A DNA stretch of 14,509 bases from Ruminococcaceae bacterium UBA7101 (lineage in GTDB: Bacteria; Bacillota; Clostridia; Oscillospirales; Acutalibacteraceae): NCBI GenBank assembly GCA_002493325.1, contig DKYL01000069.1, positions 1,543 through 16,051 on the forward strand, in the 5' to 3' direction. Under the pieces are notes generated by a model. It saw nothing but the letters and a program-made list of their open reading frames with translations, was not told the origin of the DNA and did not search any database. The position numbers and the translations under genes are program-made. Shown one piece after another: positions 1 through 7,020 of this stretch. The number at the start of each line of letters is the position of its first letter. The first letter of the stretch is position 1.

Positions 1-2
1 GT

Positions 3-68
3 TGTGCTTTTCTTTTTAAGCCTAAAAAGAAAATGCCCAACCGACAGCAAGATGAAGCGGACTTATAA
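3..68 (+). CDS. Possible C-terminal tail of an upstream gene (partial)
   Basis: A frame open from the window start ends at TAA 66-68. It encodes about 21 residues, hydrophobic at first and then basic and polar (reads CAFLFKPKKK and then MPNRQQDEADL). A membrane-protein C-terminal tail would look like this, but the piece is too short to identify. A second frame from base 1 is open to TAA at 82-84, so the reading frame itself is uncertain. Base composition here (25 G+C in the first 60 bases) is richer than the next 1.6 kb, so this end may belong to different sequence from the AT-rich block that follows. Confidence 0.2.
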   Translation, partial: CAFLFKPKKKMPNRQQDEADL

Positions 69-69
69 T
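41..69 (+). promoter_or_regulatory. Candidate sigma-A-type promoter for comF and the NTPase fusion
   Basis: CCGACA at 41-46 (four of six matches to the -35 consensus) is followed after 17 bases by an exact TATAAT at 64-69. Transcription would begin near 76, leaving a leader of about 75 bases before the comF start. The -10 lies in very AT-rich DNA, where TATAAT occurs easily by chance, and the -35 may lie within the upstream coding tail. It is the only promoter-like pair noticed ahead of the operon, but it is weakly supported. Confidence 0.25.
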
Positions 70-90
70 TATATAAATTTTTAATCTAAA

Positions 91-107
91 AATAGGAAAT
101 CCCTATT
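91..107 (+). other. Short hairpin in the leader before comF
   Basis: AATAGG (91-96) and CCTATT (102-107) are perfect inverted repeats around a five-base loop. The stem is short and A/T-heavy, and no T-run follows on the + strand, so it is a poor intrinsic terminator in that direction. On the - strand a run of five Ts overlaps and follows the stem. Its role, if any, is unknown. Confidence 0.2.
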
Positions 108-151
108 AAAAAATCCAAATAAAAATCTATTAATAAAAAGAAGGTGTTAAC

Positions 152-838
152 ATGCATTTTATTGATGCTGTACTTAACCTGTTTTTTCCAAATGTATGTG
201 GGATTTGTAATAAAATATGCAAAGAATCACTATGCCCTAAATGTAAGGCAGAACTAAATAAAATAAAAGAATGTAAAAAGCATATTTACTTAACAAAGAG
301 TTTTACTACACATATCTACATATTTAATTACAAAGATATAATAAGAAAAAGCATAGTAAATTATAAATTTAATGAACAAGCATATAAATATAAGGCATTT
401 GCAAATTTTATTGTAAATAATAAAAAAATATGTAGATATTTAAGAAAGTATGATATAATAATCCCAGTTCCGATAAGCAAGAAAAGAAACAGGCAAAGGG
501 GTTATAATCAAAGCGAATTAATACTTATGGAAATAGCAAAAAGTATGAAAGATATTTGCGTTTTAACTAATGTTTTATATAAAGTAAAAGACACTTTGCC
601 ACAAAGCACATTAGGAAAAGAAGAACGACGAAACAACTTAAAAAATGCATATGAAGTAAGAAATAATGAAATAATAAAAAACAAAAAAGTTTTATTATTT
701 GATGATATATATACTACTGGAAGTACAGTAGAAGAGTGCAGTAAAATGTTAAAAAATGCAGGCGCATATGAAATACGGAGTATTAACTCTTGCAAAAGAT
801 TAAAACTAAGAGGAGTAATGTATGGAAGATTTAGTTGA
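152..838 (+). CDS. comF: ComF-family phosphoribosyltransferase-like protein
   Basis: A 228-residue protein of normal length for the ComF/ComFC family, which is linked to DNA uptake and transformation in Bacillus-type bacteria. An N-terminal zinc ribbon is visible as C16-x2-C19 and C28-x2-C31. The middle contains the family segment with IIPVPISKKRNRQRGYNQSE (about 103-122). The PRPP-binding loop LLFDDIYTTGST lies at 181-192. The start is supported by AAGGTG at 141-146, five bases before the ATG. The last 17 bases overlap the start of the NTPase gene, which suggests translational coupling. Codon and base use are very AT-rich, unlike the polysaccharide genes downstream, so the gene probably has a different origin from them. 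The family call is confident. Whether it acts in DNA uptake here, or in something tied to the NTPase, is not known. Confidence 0.87.
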   Translation: MHFIDAVLNLFFPNVCGICNKICKESLCPKCKAELNKIKECKKHIYLTKSFTTHIYIFNYKDIIRKSIVNYKFNEQAYKYKAFANFIVNNKKICRYLRKYDIIIPVPISKKRNRQRGYNQSELILMEIAKSMKDICVLTNVLYKVKDTLPQSTLGKEERRNNLKNAYEVRNNEIIKNKKVLLFDDIYTTGSTVEECSKMLKNAGAYEIRSINSCKRLKLRGVMYGRFS

Positions 839-2456
839 AAGTATATTAGATTATGTTAGAGCAGATTACACAGATTATGCCATTATGATTAATGGTGAAT
901 GGGGAAGCGGAAAGACATATTTTTGGAATCACAAAATAAGAAACAAAATAGAATCTATGCACTTAAATGGAAAGAAATTTACTACAATTTATATGTCTTT
1001 ATATGGTATATCTAATCTAGAAGAAATTAGTAAAAAGATCTTTATAGAAACAACACAACTAATGGATAAAAACCTTAAAAAGTATATGGATGCAAACGGT
1101 CAAACAACAATACCAGAGTATGCAAAGACAGGACTTGATATGGCAAATTTCTTTGGTGTTACACAAAATGGAGACAGAATAGACTATTCGGATTTCTTTT
1201 CTACAGATGATAAGGTTCTATGTTTTGATGACCTTGAAAGAGCAAATGTAGATGTTATAGATATACTTGGTTATATTAATAACTTTGTTGAACATGATCA
1301 TATAAAAACAATAATTATTTGTAATGAAAAAGAATTATCAACAAAGCTAAAAAGTAGCAACTTAGAAATGAAAACATTTATTGCAACATATTTATTAGAT
1401 AAAGAAGGAGATTTATCTAAGGTATCAGATAAACCAATGGTAGAGAAAATTCAAGATAAAATTGAATATGTATTTGATAAAGCAAATGATTATGAAAGAA
1501 TCAAAGAAAAGTTAATAGGAGAGACATTTGAATATGCTCCAGAATTTACTTACATCATTAATGGATTATTAATGAGATATGAAAACAATGAGGATTTAAT
1601 CCGATTTTTGAGAGAAAACACAGGTCTTATTATTTCTACATTTAACAAAAGTGGAACGAGGAACCTAAGAATTTTAAAGCATGCATTAAATGATTTTAAA
1701 AAGATATTTGAAATGATAAAGCAAAAGCTTGTATATATCATTCTGATAACAGTAATAGGAGCTGTTGCTTCAGGATGCATTACAAACTTCTTTATCACTC
1801 CCCAGTACACGGCAAGCATCCAGCTCTATGCATGGAGCAACGGCGAGCACATTGTAACCCCAAGCAGCAATATCACGCCAAATGAAATTGAAGCATCGCA
1901 GATGCTTATTAATTCATATCTGGTTGCTATCCAGAGCGATACCTTTATTGAAAAGGTTGCCGATCAGGTTGAAGGAAACATTACTCCAACTCAGATAAAG
2001 AAAATGCTAAGCTGCTCAGCAATTGAGGAAACCAATATTTTTAAAGTTTCCATAACAAGCACTGACCCTAAGCAGGCAGCAGAAATCGCAAATGTTATTG
2101 CTGATGTATGCCCTGATGAGATTGTAAGAATCATGAAGGTCGGCGGTGTTGAAATTGTTGACTATGCAAAAGAACCGACAAAGCCCTCATCTCCGAATAC
2201 AAAGAAAAACATTTTAATTGGTGCTGCCGCAGGCTTTATCCTCAGCTTTGCATTCTTCTTCCTGAAGGATATGTTTGATACAAGCATTAACGATGAAAAT
2301 GATTTGAAGAGAGAATTTGATATTCCGATTATCGGTACAATACCGAAGCTTCTTCCTGTTACTGAAAAAAGCAAAGCTAACGCTGAATCGGAATTTTTAA
2401 TACCGCCGCAGCCTTCGGTTATTGACCACACCATTACAGAAAAGGAGGGGAACTAA
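822..2456 (+). CDS. In-frame fusion: KAP-like P-loop NTPase (N) and Wzz/CpsC chain-length regulator (C)
   Basis: A single 544-residue frame joins two unrelated modules. Residues 1 to about 296 are a KAP-like NTPase: Walker A GEWGSGKT (25-32), Walker B LCFDDLER (133-140), a sensor-like strand TIIICNEKE (163-171), and a C-terminal stretch NLRILKHALNDF (281-292) of the type seen in this family. No membrane segment is seen in that half. Residues from about 298 are a Wzz/CpsC co-polymerase: first membrane helix about 303-325, an extracytoplasmic domain, the proline-rich EPTKPSSPN (451-459), second helix about 464-481, and a cytosolic tail. Topology would be consistent, since the Wzz N-terminus is cytosolic. 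Start ATG 822 has AGGAG at 811-815; ATG 818 is out of frame. The base-composition switch at the fusion point suggests recombination or an assembly chimera, with the NTPase 3' end and the Wzz 5' end both lost. The Wzz module sits directly before its partner kinase, as expected. Confidence 0.8.
   Translation: MEDLVESILDYVRADYTDYAIMINGEWGSGKTYFWNHKIRNKIESMHLNGKKFTTIYMSLYGISNLEEISKKIFIETTQLMDKNLKKYMDANGQTTIPEYAKTGLDMANFFGVTQNGDRIDYSDFFSTDDKVLCFDDLERANVDVIDILGYINNFVEHDHIKTIIICNEKELSTKLKSSNLEMKTFIATYLLDKEGDLSKVSDKPMVEKIQDKIEYVFDKANDYERIKEKLIGETFEYAPEFTYIINGLLMRYENNEDLIRFLRENTGLIISTFNKSGTRNLRILKHALNDFKKIFEMIKQKLVYIILITVIGAVASGCITNFFITPQYTASIQLYAWSNGEHIVTPSSNITPNEIEASQMLINSYLVAIQSDTFIEKVADQVEGNITPTQIKKMLSCSAIEETNIFKVSITSTDPKQAAEIANVIADVCPDEIVRIMKVGGVEIVDYAKEPTKPSSPNTKKNILIGAAAGFILSFAFFFLKDMFDTSINDENDLKREFDIPIIGTIPKLLPVTEKSKANAESEFLIPPQPSVIDHTITEKEGN
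1695..1740 (+). other. Junction between NTPase and Wzz modules
   Basis: The family signal changes from NTPase to Wzz between residues about 292 and 303, around DFKKIFEMIKQKL. Before this point the DNA is very AT-rich; within about 80 bases after it becomes ordinary operon sequence. Wzz proteins commonly begin with a short segment resembling 'xxIFxMIKxKL', so both parents may have shared a few similar bases here, enough for microhomology joining. No direct repeat, inverted repeat or insertion-sequence end was noticed at the point. An ATG at 1713 could start a shortened Wzz but has no convincing ribosome binding site. Confidence 0.65.
2441..2450 (+). promoter_or_regulatory. Strong ribosome binding site fixing the kinase start
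   Basis: AAAGGAGGGG ends seven bases before ATG 2458. This selects 2458 over an in-frame ATG at 2422 that lies inside the Wzz coding region and has no comparable site. It is one of the strongest Shine-Dalgarno sequences in the window. Confidence 0.8.
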
Positions 2457-2457
2457 T

Positions 2458-3228
2458 ATGGCAAACTTTAAAAAAAGAGATAAAAAGCGCAACGCCACAA
2501 CAGCCTTTTCAAAGGATGATCAAAAGAAAATGCTCTGTGCAGACTCCCCCTTTATTGTTAAAGAAGCATACAACGCAATAAGAACAAACCTTTTGTTCTC
2601 ACAGCAGGGCGAAAAATGCCCTGTATTCGTTATAACAAGCCCTACTGCAAATAACGGTAAATCCATCAATGCAATCAATATGGCAATATCTTTGGCTCAG
2701 ATGGGCAAAAGAACACTTCTGATTGATGCTGATATGAGAAATCCCACTGTTCACCGTATGTTTTCAATACCTGTTAAAAACGGGTTATCTGAAATACTTG
2801 CAGGACTTACGGACAATATAACCGTATCCAAAACAGATGTAGAAAATCTTTCCGTTTTAACAGCAGGTAAAATTCCGCCAAATCCTACAGAACTTCTTTC
2901 ATCAGCAAGAATGGATAAGCTGCTGGATTTTGTCAAGGCACATTATGACTGTGTATTCATTGACACTCCGCCGGTTAATCTTGTGACTGACGCAACTGCC
3001 TTCTCCTCTAAGGCAACAGGCTATATTCTGGTTATTAAATCCGTAACAACAGATATACAGGAGGTTAAAACCACCGTCAGCACATTACAGCAGATTGAGG
3101 CAAATATTGTGGGCTTTGTGCTTAATGATGTTAACGCAAAGAATAAGCGCTATTCACTTTACTATAAAAAGGGGTACCGTTCAAAATACGGTTATTATAA
3201 CTACAATTATTCATATAACTACAAATAA
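2458..3228 (+). CDS. BY-family tyrosine autokinase of the capsule system (Wze/CpsD-like)
   Basis: This 256-residue cytosolic kinase is the usual partner of a Wzz/CpsC membrane protein, whose tail activates it; together they control chain length and export. Motifs, numbered from ATG 2458, are the P-loop TSPTANNGKS (60-69, Lys68), Walker A' LLIDADMR (87-94), the signature IPPNPTELLSS (139-149), and Walker B CVFIDTPP (165-172). The C-terminal 25 residues hold 11 tyrosines (232, 235, 236, 240, 244, 246, 247, 249, 251, 253, 255), the autophosphorylation cluster. The P-loop has ANN where relatives often have PGEG, but the essential GKS is kept. The gene begins one base after the Wzz stop. No CpsB- or Wzb-type phosphatase is seen nearby, so the dephosphorylating enzyme must be elsewhere or lost upstream. 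Confidence 0.92.
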   Translation: MANFKKRDKKRNATTAFSKDDQKKMLCADSPFIVKEAYNAIRTNLLFSQQGEKCPVFVITSPTANNGKSINAINMAISLAQMGKRTLLIDADMRNPTVHRMFSIPVKNGLSEILAGLTDNITVSKTDVENLSVLTAGKIPPNPTELLSSARMDKLLDFVKAHYDCVFIDTPPVNLVTDATAFSSKATGYILVIKSVTTDIQEVKTTVSTLQQIEANIVGFVLNDVNAKNKRYSLYYKKGYRSKYGYYNYNYSYNYK

Positions 3229-3241
3229 CAGGTGAGATCAA

Positions 3242-4723
3242 ATGAGCAGAAGAAGCCGAATCCAATATATATTGGAATTCGCAAGCGGACTTGCTGCACT
3301 GCTGTTTGCAAATATAGTCTGCTACATATTTTTTACAGCCGTAATACCAAAAATTATTGAATATCCCCACAGCAGCTGGAGCAATTATACTATGACGCTG
3401 TTTATAGTATATGGAATTGTGTTTTTTTTCTTTTCCTCTCCGCTTAATCTGCTGATGAGAAGCAGACCGAGAGAATTTTTTTTAACACTGCGAAACTGCG
3501 TTTTTACGTATGCACTTCTTGCTGTTGTTCTTATTCTTACAAAAAACGAAATCATTGATTCCCGTTATTTATTTATAAGCAGCTTCCTTGTTTTCTTTGC
3601 AGTTGATTTAATACTGAGATATATAACAAAAAAAACAATGCTCAGGAAAATAACAAACAGCAGGCACGCAACACAAACAGGTATCATCACGATTTACAGT
3701 CATGCTGATAAATATATCACGGATTTACAGCTTGACTGGACTAAAAAGATTAAGGCAGTCGCACTGCTTGATGCCGAGTATGAAAACAACAGCTACTACT
3801 GCATTACAAACAATAATGCATCAAACCCCATTAAAACAAGAACGGATGAGATTTATAATGTTCCTGTTGTAGCAAACAAGGACAATGTCATGGGCTGGAT
3901 AAGAACTGCAACTCTTGATGAGGTTTATATCAATATTCCTGCGGGTCACGAGGATTATATTGCTATGCTTATCGAGGAGCTGGAGGATATGGGCATTACC
4001 GTTCATGTCAATATTCCGTCACTTGAAAAAATTCTTAAAAACAGCAAGTTTGACAATATAAACTGCAGTATGGTTGCCGGTCATCCCGTGGCTGTATTTG
4101 CGCCTGCAATACATGATGACCGTGAAATCCTACTGAAAAAAGCAACCGATTTTATCGGCGGCTTATTCGGCACGATTATTTCCCTGCCAATTATTCTTAT
4201 AACAGCAATACCTCTCTTGATAGAATCTCCCGGTCCTCTTATTTTCAAGCAGGCAAGAGTAGGAAAAAACGGTCGTATCTTTAATATTTATAAGCTGCGT
4301 TCCATGTATGCTGATGCCGAGGAAAGAAAACAGGCATTAATGGAGCAAAACAAAATGGACGGGCTTATGTTTAAAATGGATAATGACCCGAGAATCACAA
4401 AGGTCGGCAAATTCATCAGAAAATACAGTATTGATGAGCTGCCTCAGTTCTGGAATGTACTTAAGGGTGATATGAGCCTTATCGGAACAAGACCCCCTAC
4501 TGTTGAAGAGTTTGAACAGTATGAAAGCCATCATAAAAGAAGACTTTCCATGAAGCCGGGAATTACAGGCTTATGGCAGGTTTCAGGCAGGTCGAACATT
4601 CAGGATTTTGAAGAGGTTGTAAAGCTTGACTGCGAATATATTGACACCTGGTCACCTGCTCTTGATATAAAAATACTATTTAAAACAGTTGGTGTTGTTT
4701 TAACACACAAAGGTGCTGAATAA
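3242..4723 (+). CDS. Polyprenyl-phosphate sugar-1-phosphate transferase (CpsE/WbaP-type, initiating enzyme)
   Basis: A 493-residue membrane enzyme that should start repeat-unit synthesis by moving a sugar-1-phosphate from a nucleotide sugar to undecaprenyl phosphate at the inner face of the membrane. Four or so hydrophobic segments occupy about residues 14-126. A Rossmann-like CoA-binding-type domain follows (about 145-285). The catalytic bacterial sugar transferase domain starts near 295 with a hydrophobic segment (303-327), then FKQARVGKNGRIFNIYKLRS (335-354), DPRITKVGKFIRKYSIDELP (382-401), LKGDMSLIGTRPP (407-419) and KPGITGLWQVSGR (438-450). The length is usual for this two-part family. 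The start has AGGTGA at 3230-3235. The sugar (glucose, galactose or another) cannot be read from the sequence. Confidence 0.93.
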   Translation: MSRRSRIQYILEFASGLAALLFANIVCYIFFTAVIPKIIEYPHSSWSNYTMTLFIVYGIVFFFFSSPLNLLMRSRPREFFLTLRNCVFTYALLAVVLILTKNEIIDSRYLFISSFLVFFAVDLILRYITKKTMLRKITNSRHATQTGIITIYSHADKYITDLQLDWTKKIKAVALLDAEYENNSYYCITNNNASNPIKTRTDEIYNVPVVANKDNVMGWIRTATLDEVYINIPAGHEDYIAMLIEELEDMGITVHVNIPSLEKILKNSKFDNINCSMVAGHPVAVFAPAIHDDREILLKKATDFIGGLFGTIISLPIILITAIPLLIESPGPLIFKQARVGKNGRIFNIYKLRSMYADAEERKQALMEQNKMDGLMFKMDNDPRITKVGKFIRKYSIDELPQFWNVLKGDMSLIGTRPPTVEEFEQYESHHKRRLSMKPGITGLWQVSGRSNIQDFEEVVKLDCEYIDTWSPALDIKILFKTVGVVLTHKGAE

Positions 4724-5842
4724 ATGAACATTGCAATGATTGGTCACAAAAGAATACCGTCACGCGAGGGCGGAATTGAAATTGTTGTTGAGGAGCTTTC
4801 CACACGTCTTGCAGAGCAGGGACACAAGGTCACTGTTTATAACCGCAAGGGTCATCACGTTTCAGGCAAGGAATTTGAAACAAAAGCACTGAAATCCTAT
4901 AAGGGTGTAACGCTGAAAAATGTTTTCACCTTTGAAAGCAGCAAGCTCAATGCAATCGTTTACAGTATTCTTGCTGCCATCTGTGCAGCCTTCAGCAAAG
5001 CGAAGGTTGTTCATTTTCATGCAGAAGGACCTTCATCCATGTGCTGGCTGCCAAAGCTGTTCGGAAAACGTGTAATTGTTACTATACACGGTCTTGACTG
5101 GCAGCGCTCAAAATGGGGCGGCTTTGCCACAAGATTTTTAAAATTCGGTGAAAAAATGGCTGCTAAACATGCGGATGAGGTCATTGTTCTTTCAAAAAAT
5201 GTTCAGCAGTATTTTTTGGATACCTATAACAGAGCAACCGTCTTTATACCAAACGGAGTTACCAAACCTGAAATTAAAGACGACAGCTTAATAAAAGAAA
5301 AATATAACATTTCCAAAAACGAATATATTTTATTTTTAGGCAGGATTGTTCCCGAAAAAAGAGTTCATTCTCTTATAAAAGCGTATTCTAAACTGTCCAC
5401 AGATAAAAAGCTTGTTATTGCAGGCGGCTCAAGCCATACCGACAGATATGTGGAGGATATAAAATATCTTTCAAAGGATAATGACAATATTATTCTGACC
5501 GATTTTGTCGACGGCGAGCTGCTTGAGGAGCTTTATTCAAATGCCTACATCTATTGCCTGCCCAGTGATTTGGAGGGTATGCCCCTCAGTCTGCTTGAGG
5601 CAATGAGCTACGGAAATTGCTGCTTAACCTCAGATATACCTGAATGTACAGAGGTTTGCGGTGACAAAGCCGTGTATTTTGAAAAAGGCAATGAGGATGA
5701 GCTTCAAAGACAACTTCAGATACTGCTTGAAAATCCACAGCTCGTTGACGGCTATAAGCTAAACGCAAGCAGCTTTATCTGCAGCAAATATAACTGGTCG
5801 GCAATTGTTGAACAAACACTCAGATTATACAAAGGTGAGTAA
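4724..5842 (+). CDS. GT4 glycosyltransferase with DUF1972-like N-terminus
   Basis: A 372-residue GT-B fold transferase. The N-terminal GHKRIPSREGGIEIVVEEL (7-25) resembles the 'GtrgIPaxyGGiE' opening of DUF1972 enzymes, the group that includes the pneumococcal second-step rhamnosyltransferase WchF/Cps2T. The donor half shows LGRIVPEKR (205-213) and the E-x7-E type EGMPLSLLEAM (284-294, Glu284 and Glu292). Placement directly after the initiating transferase fits addition of the second sugar. A rhamnose donor is only an inference from that resemblance. The ATG follows the previous stop codon with no gap, and AAAGGTG (4709-4715) lies inside the upstream gene, so the two are probably translationally coupled. 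Confidence 0.9.
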   Translation: MNIAMIGHKRIPSREGGIEIVVEELSTRLAEQGHKVTVYNRKGHHVSGKEFETKALKSYKGVTLKNVFTFESSKLNAIVYSILAAICAAFSKAKVVHFHAEGPSSMCWLPKLFGKRVIVTIHGLDWQRSKWGGFATRFLKFGEKMAAKHADEVIVLSKNVQQYFLDTYNRATVFIPNGVTKPEIKDDSLIKEKYNISKNEYILFLGRIVPEKRVHSLIKAYSKLSTDKKLVIAGGSSHTDRYVEDIKYLSKDNDNIILTDFVDGELLEELYSNAYIYCLPSDLEGMPLSLLEAMSYGNCCLTSDIPECTEVCGDKAVYFEKGNEDELQRQLQILLENPQLVDGYKLNASSFICSKYNWSAIVEQTLRLYKGE

Positions 5843-7012
5843 ATGAAAATTCTAATGGTTAACAAGTTTCTGTATCCCAATGGCGGCTCGGAAACATATA
5901 TGTTTAAGCTTGGTGAATACCTGTCATCAATCGGTCATCAGGTGGAATATTTTGGTATGGAGCACAAGGACAGATGTGTAGGCAACAGTGCTGAACAATA
6001 CACATCGGGTATGGATTTCCATACGGCAAATGCACTTGACAAGCTTAAATATTCACTGAAAACCATTTATTCCAAGGAAGCAAGGGAAAAGCTCAACACA
6101 GTTCTTGACCATTTTCAGCCTGACGTTGTTCATCTGAATAACTTTAATTTTCAGCTAACACCGTCCATCATTTATGCTGTCGAGGACTTTGACAAACGCA
6201 CAGGCAGAAAAACAAAGCTCGTTTACACTGCACACGATTCTCAGCTTATCTGCCCGAATCATATGATGTACAATAATGAAAATGTATGTGAAAAATGTTT
6301 GGGCGGTAATTTTTCAAGCTGTACAAAAAACAAATGTATTCACGGCTCAACACTGAAAAGTCTGCTTGGCACATTTGAGGCAAAGCTGTATAACAGCAAA
6401 AATACATATGACCGAATAGATAACATTATTTGCTGCAGTGAATTTATTAAAACCAAATTGGATACGAACCCCCTTTTCAAAAATAAAACGGTCACACTTC
6501 ATAACTTTATTGACAGTGTTGATAAAAAACAGACAGAAAAAAAGGATTACATACTGTATTTCGGTAGATTTTCTAAGGAAAAAGGCATCGAAACTTTGAT
6601 TCGTGCAAAAAACATTAACTTTATATGTGCAGGCTCGGGTCCTATGGAGGAACAGGTTAATGCTGCACCAAATCTGACAAACATCGGATTTAAAACAGGT
6701 GCTGAGCTTGAGCAGCTTATACGTGAAGCAAAGCTTTCTGTCTTTCCAAGCGTCTGCTATGAAAATTGTCCTTTTTCCGTTATGGAAAGCATTATGTACG
6801 GCACACCCGTTGTTGCATCAGCTATCGGCGGCATACCTGAACTGATTGATGACGGAAAAACAGGCTTTTTGTTTGAAGCAGGAAATACAGAAAAAATGAT
6901 AGAGGCAATCAACAGAATAGACAGCAGCACAATGAGTCAGTACTGTCTTGACAAGGATTTTGACACTGTCGAAACATACTGTACGAAATTAATGGCAATA
7001 TATAAATCTTAG
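5843..7012 (+). CDS. GT4 glycosyltransferase with inserted cysteine cluster
   Basis: A 389-residue GT-B transferase. It begins with the glycine-rich acceptor-side loop FLYPNGGSETYMFKLGEYL (9-27). The donor side contains YFGRFSKEKGIE (239-250) and YENCPFSVMES (306-316), with Glu307 and Glu315 in the family E-x7-E positions. Between the halves, after TAHDSQLICPN (129-139), five cysteines (137, 149, 152, 160, 165) form a small cluster that could bind zinc; similar clusters occur in a subset of GT4 enzymes. The start codon immediately follows the previous stop, with AAAGGTGA (5831-5838) as binding site. It probably adds the third sugar, and the donor is unknown. Confidence 0.9.
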   Translation: MKILMVNKFLYPNGGSETYMFKLGEYLSSIGHQVEYFGMEHKDRCVGNSAEQYTSGMDFHTANALDKLKYSLKTIYSKEAREKLNTVLDHFQPDVVHLNNFNFQLTPSIIYAVEDFDKRTGRKTKLVYTAHDSQLICPNHMMYNNENVCEKCLGGNFSSCTKNKCIHGSTLKSLLGTFEAKLYNSKNTYDRIDNIICCSEFIKTKLDTNPLFKNKTVTLHNFIDSVDKKQTEKKDYILYFGRFSKEKGIETLIRAKNINFICAGSGPMEEQVNAAPNLTNIGFKTGAELEQLIREAKLSVFPSVCYENCPFSVMESIMYGTPVVASAIGGIPELIDDGKTGFLFEAGNTEKMIEAINRIDSSTMSQYCLDKDFDTVETYCTKLMAIYKS

Positions 7013-7020
7013 GAGCGCAA

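Noticed and set aside
91..107. Rho-independent terminator before comF
   Set aside because: The stem is six base pairs with only two G-C pairs, and no T-tract follows on the + strand.
1713..2456. Independent wzz gene starting at ATG 1713
   Set aside because: No ribosome binding site precedes it (only A/T-rich NTPase coding sequence), and it would lack the residues normally before the first helix. I kept the module as part of the fusion.
3180..3225. DNA tandem repeat at the end of the kinase gene
   Set aside because: The TAT/TAC/AAC recurrence follows from the Tyr-Asn tail of the kinase; it is imperfect and explained by coding.
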